Below, one piece after another: positions 63,961-64,000 of a DNA stretch of 64,000 bases (position 1 is its first letter; each line of letters opens with the position of its first letter). This stretch comes from Clostridium pasteurianum BC1 (lineage in GTDB: Bacteria > Bacillota > Clostridia > Clostridiales > Clostridiaceae), in contig NC_021182.1 in assembly GCF_000389635.1 (NCBI RefSeq), forward strand, positions 1,426,001-1,490,000, in the 5' to 3' direction. Made by a program: the position numbers and the translations under genes. Below the pieces are notes generated by a model that made no database searches, was not told where the DNA came from, and saw only the letters and a list, made by a program, of their open reading frames with translations.

Positions 63961-64000
63961 TGGCTAAAAGTATTTTATTAGGTGAAGAAGGCAGAAGATC
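63961..64000 (+). CDS. groEL: Chaperonin GroEL, 5' end only
   Basis: The first 13 codons, MAKSILLGEEGRR, are typical of the GroEL N-terminus, behind GGAGGG and directly after groES. The rest lies beyond the window. Confidence 0.93.

Overview
The window looks like chromosomal DNA of a butyrate-forming, saccharolytic Clostridium (sensu stricto, cluster I). The signs are very AT-rich DNA with A-ending codons, strong GGAGG ribosome sites, a rex-crt-bcd-etfB-etfA-hbd block, a bifunctional aldehyde/alcohol dehydrogenase, an NfnAB-type transhydrogenase, mannitol and sorbitol PTS operons, and a CIRCE-controlled groES-groEL operon. I cannot fix the species from sequence alone. No rRNA, tRNA or CRISPR array was recognised.

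Bases 1 to about 24,050 are accessory DNA with much decay. They start with a truncated GNAT acetyltransferase. Next comes a SigY/Yxl-like ECF sigma, anti-sigma and ABC transporter operon with two nearly identical ECF-type promoters. A MarR/hydrolase locus with two operators follows, then gene remnants (AraC, amidohydrolase, MFS), a QueG-like FeS protein divergent from a LysR regulator, and IS4-type insertion-sequence remnants. The stretch from 11.4 to 16.2 kb holds an alpha/beta hydrolase, a 7TM-type histidine kinase and a receiver-XRE response regulator, followed by three small DNA-binding proteins; this is the best candidate for an undescribed signalling system. After it come two MocR/PdxR regulators, ChrA, a CGGC protein, a PNPOx-like protein and an SDR remnant.

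Bases 24.3 to 38.9 kb are a carbon and fermentation block: mtlA-mtlR-mtlF-mtlD (with a recently duplicated IIB domain in MtlA), adhE with a Rex-like site, pgi, and srlD-srlM-srlA-srlE-srlB. The two sorbitol promoters share the same operator-like box at the same distance from their -10 elements. cre-like sites sit near mtl, srl and cstA.

Bases 38.9 kb to the end look like conserved backbone: a membrane MutS-like ATPase with a RusA-like nuclease, a NERD protein, tsaD, a YitT protein, ssb, a frameshifted cstA divergent from lytSR, an ABC-F protein, rex, a TnpB/omega-RNA remnant, crt-bcd-etfBA-hbd, nfnAB, a C_GCAxxG_C_C protein, ogg, a DUF1461 protein and groES with the start of groEL. Rex (NADH sensing) probably links the crt operon and adhE. 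CcpA probably links the sugar operons and cstA. NfnAB and Bcd-Etf together handle flavin-based electron bifurcation.
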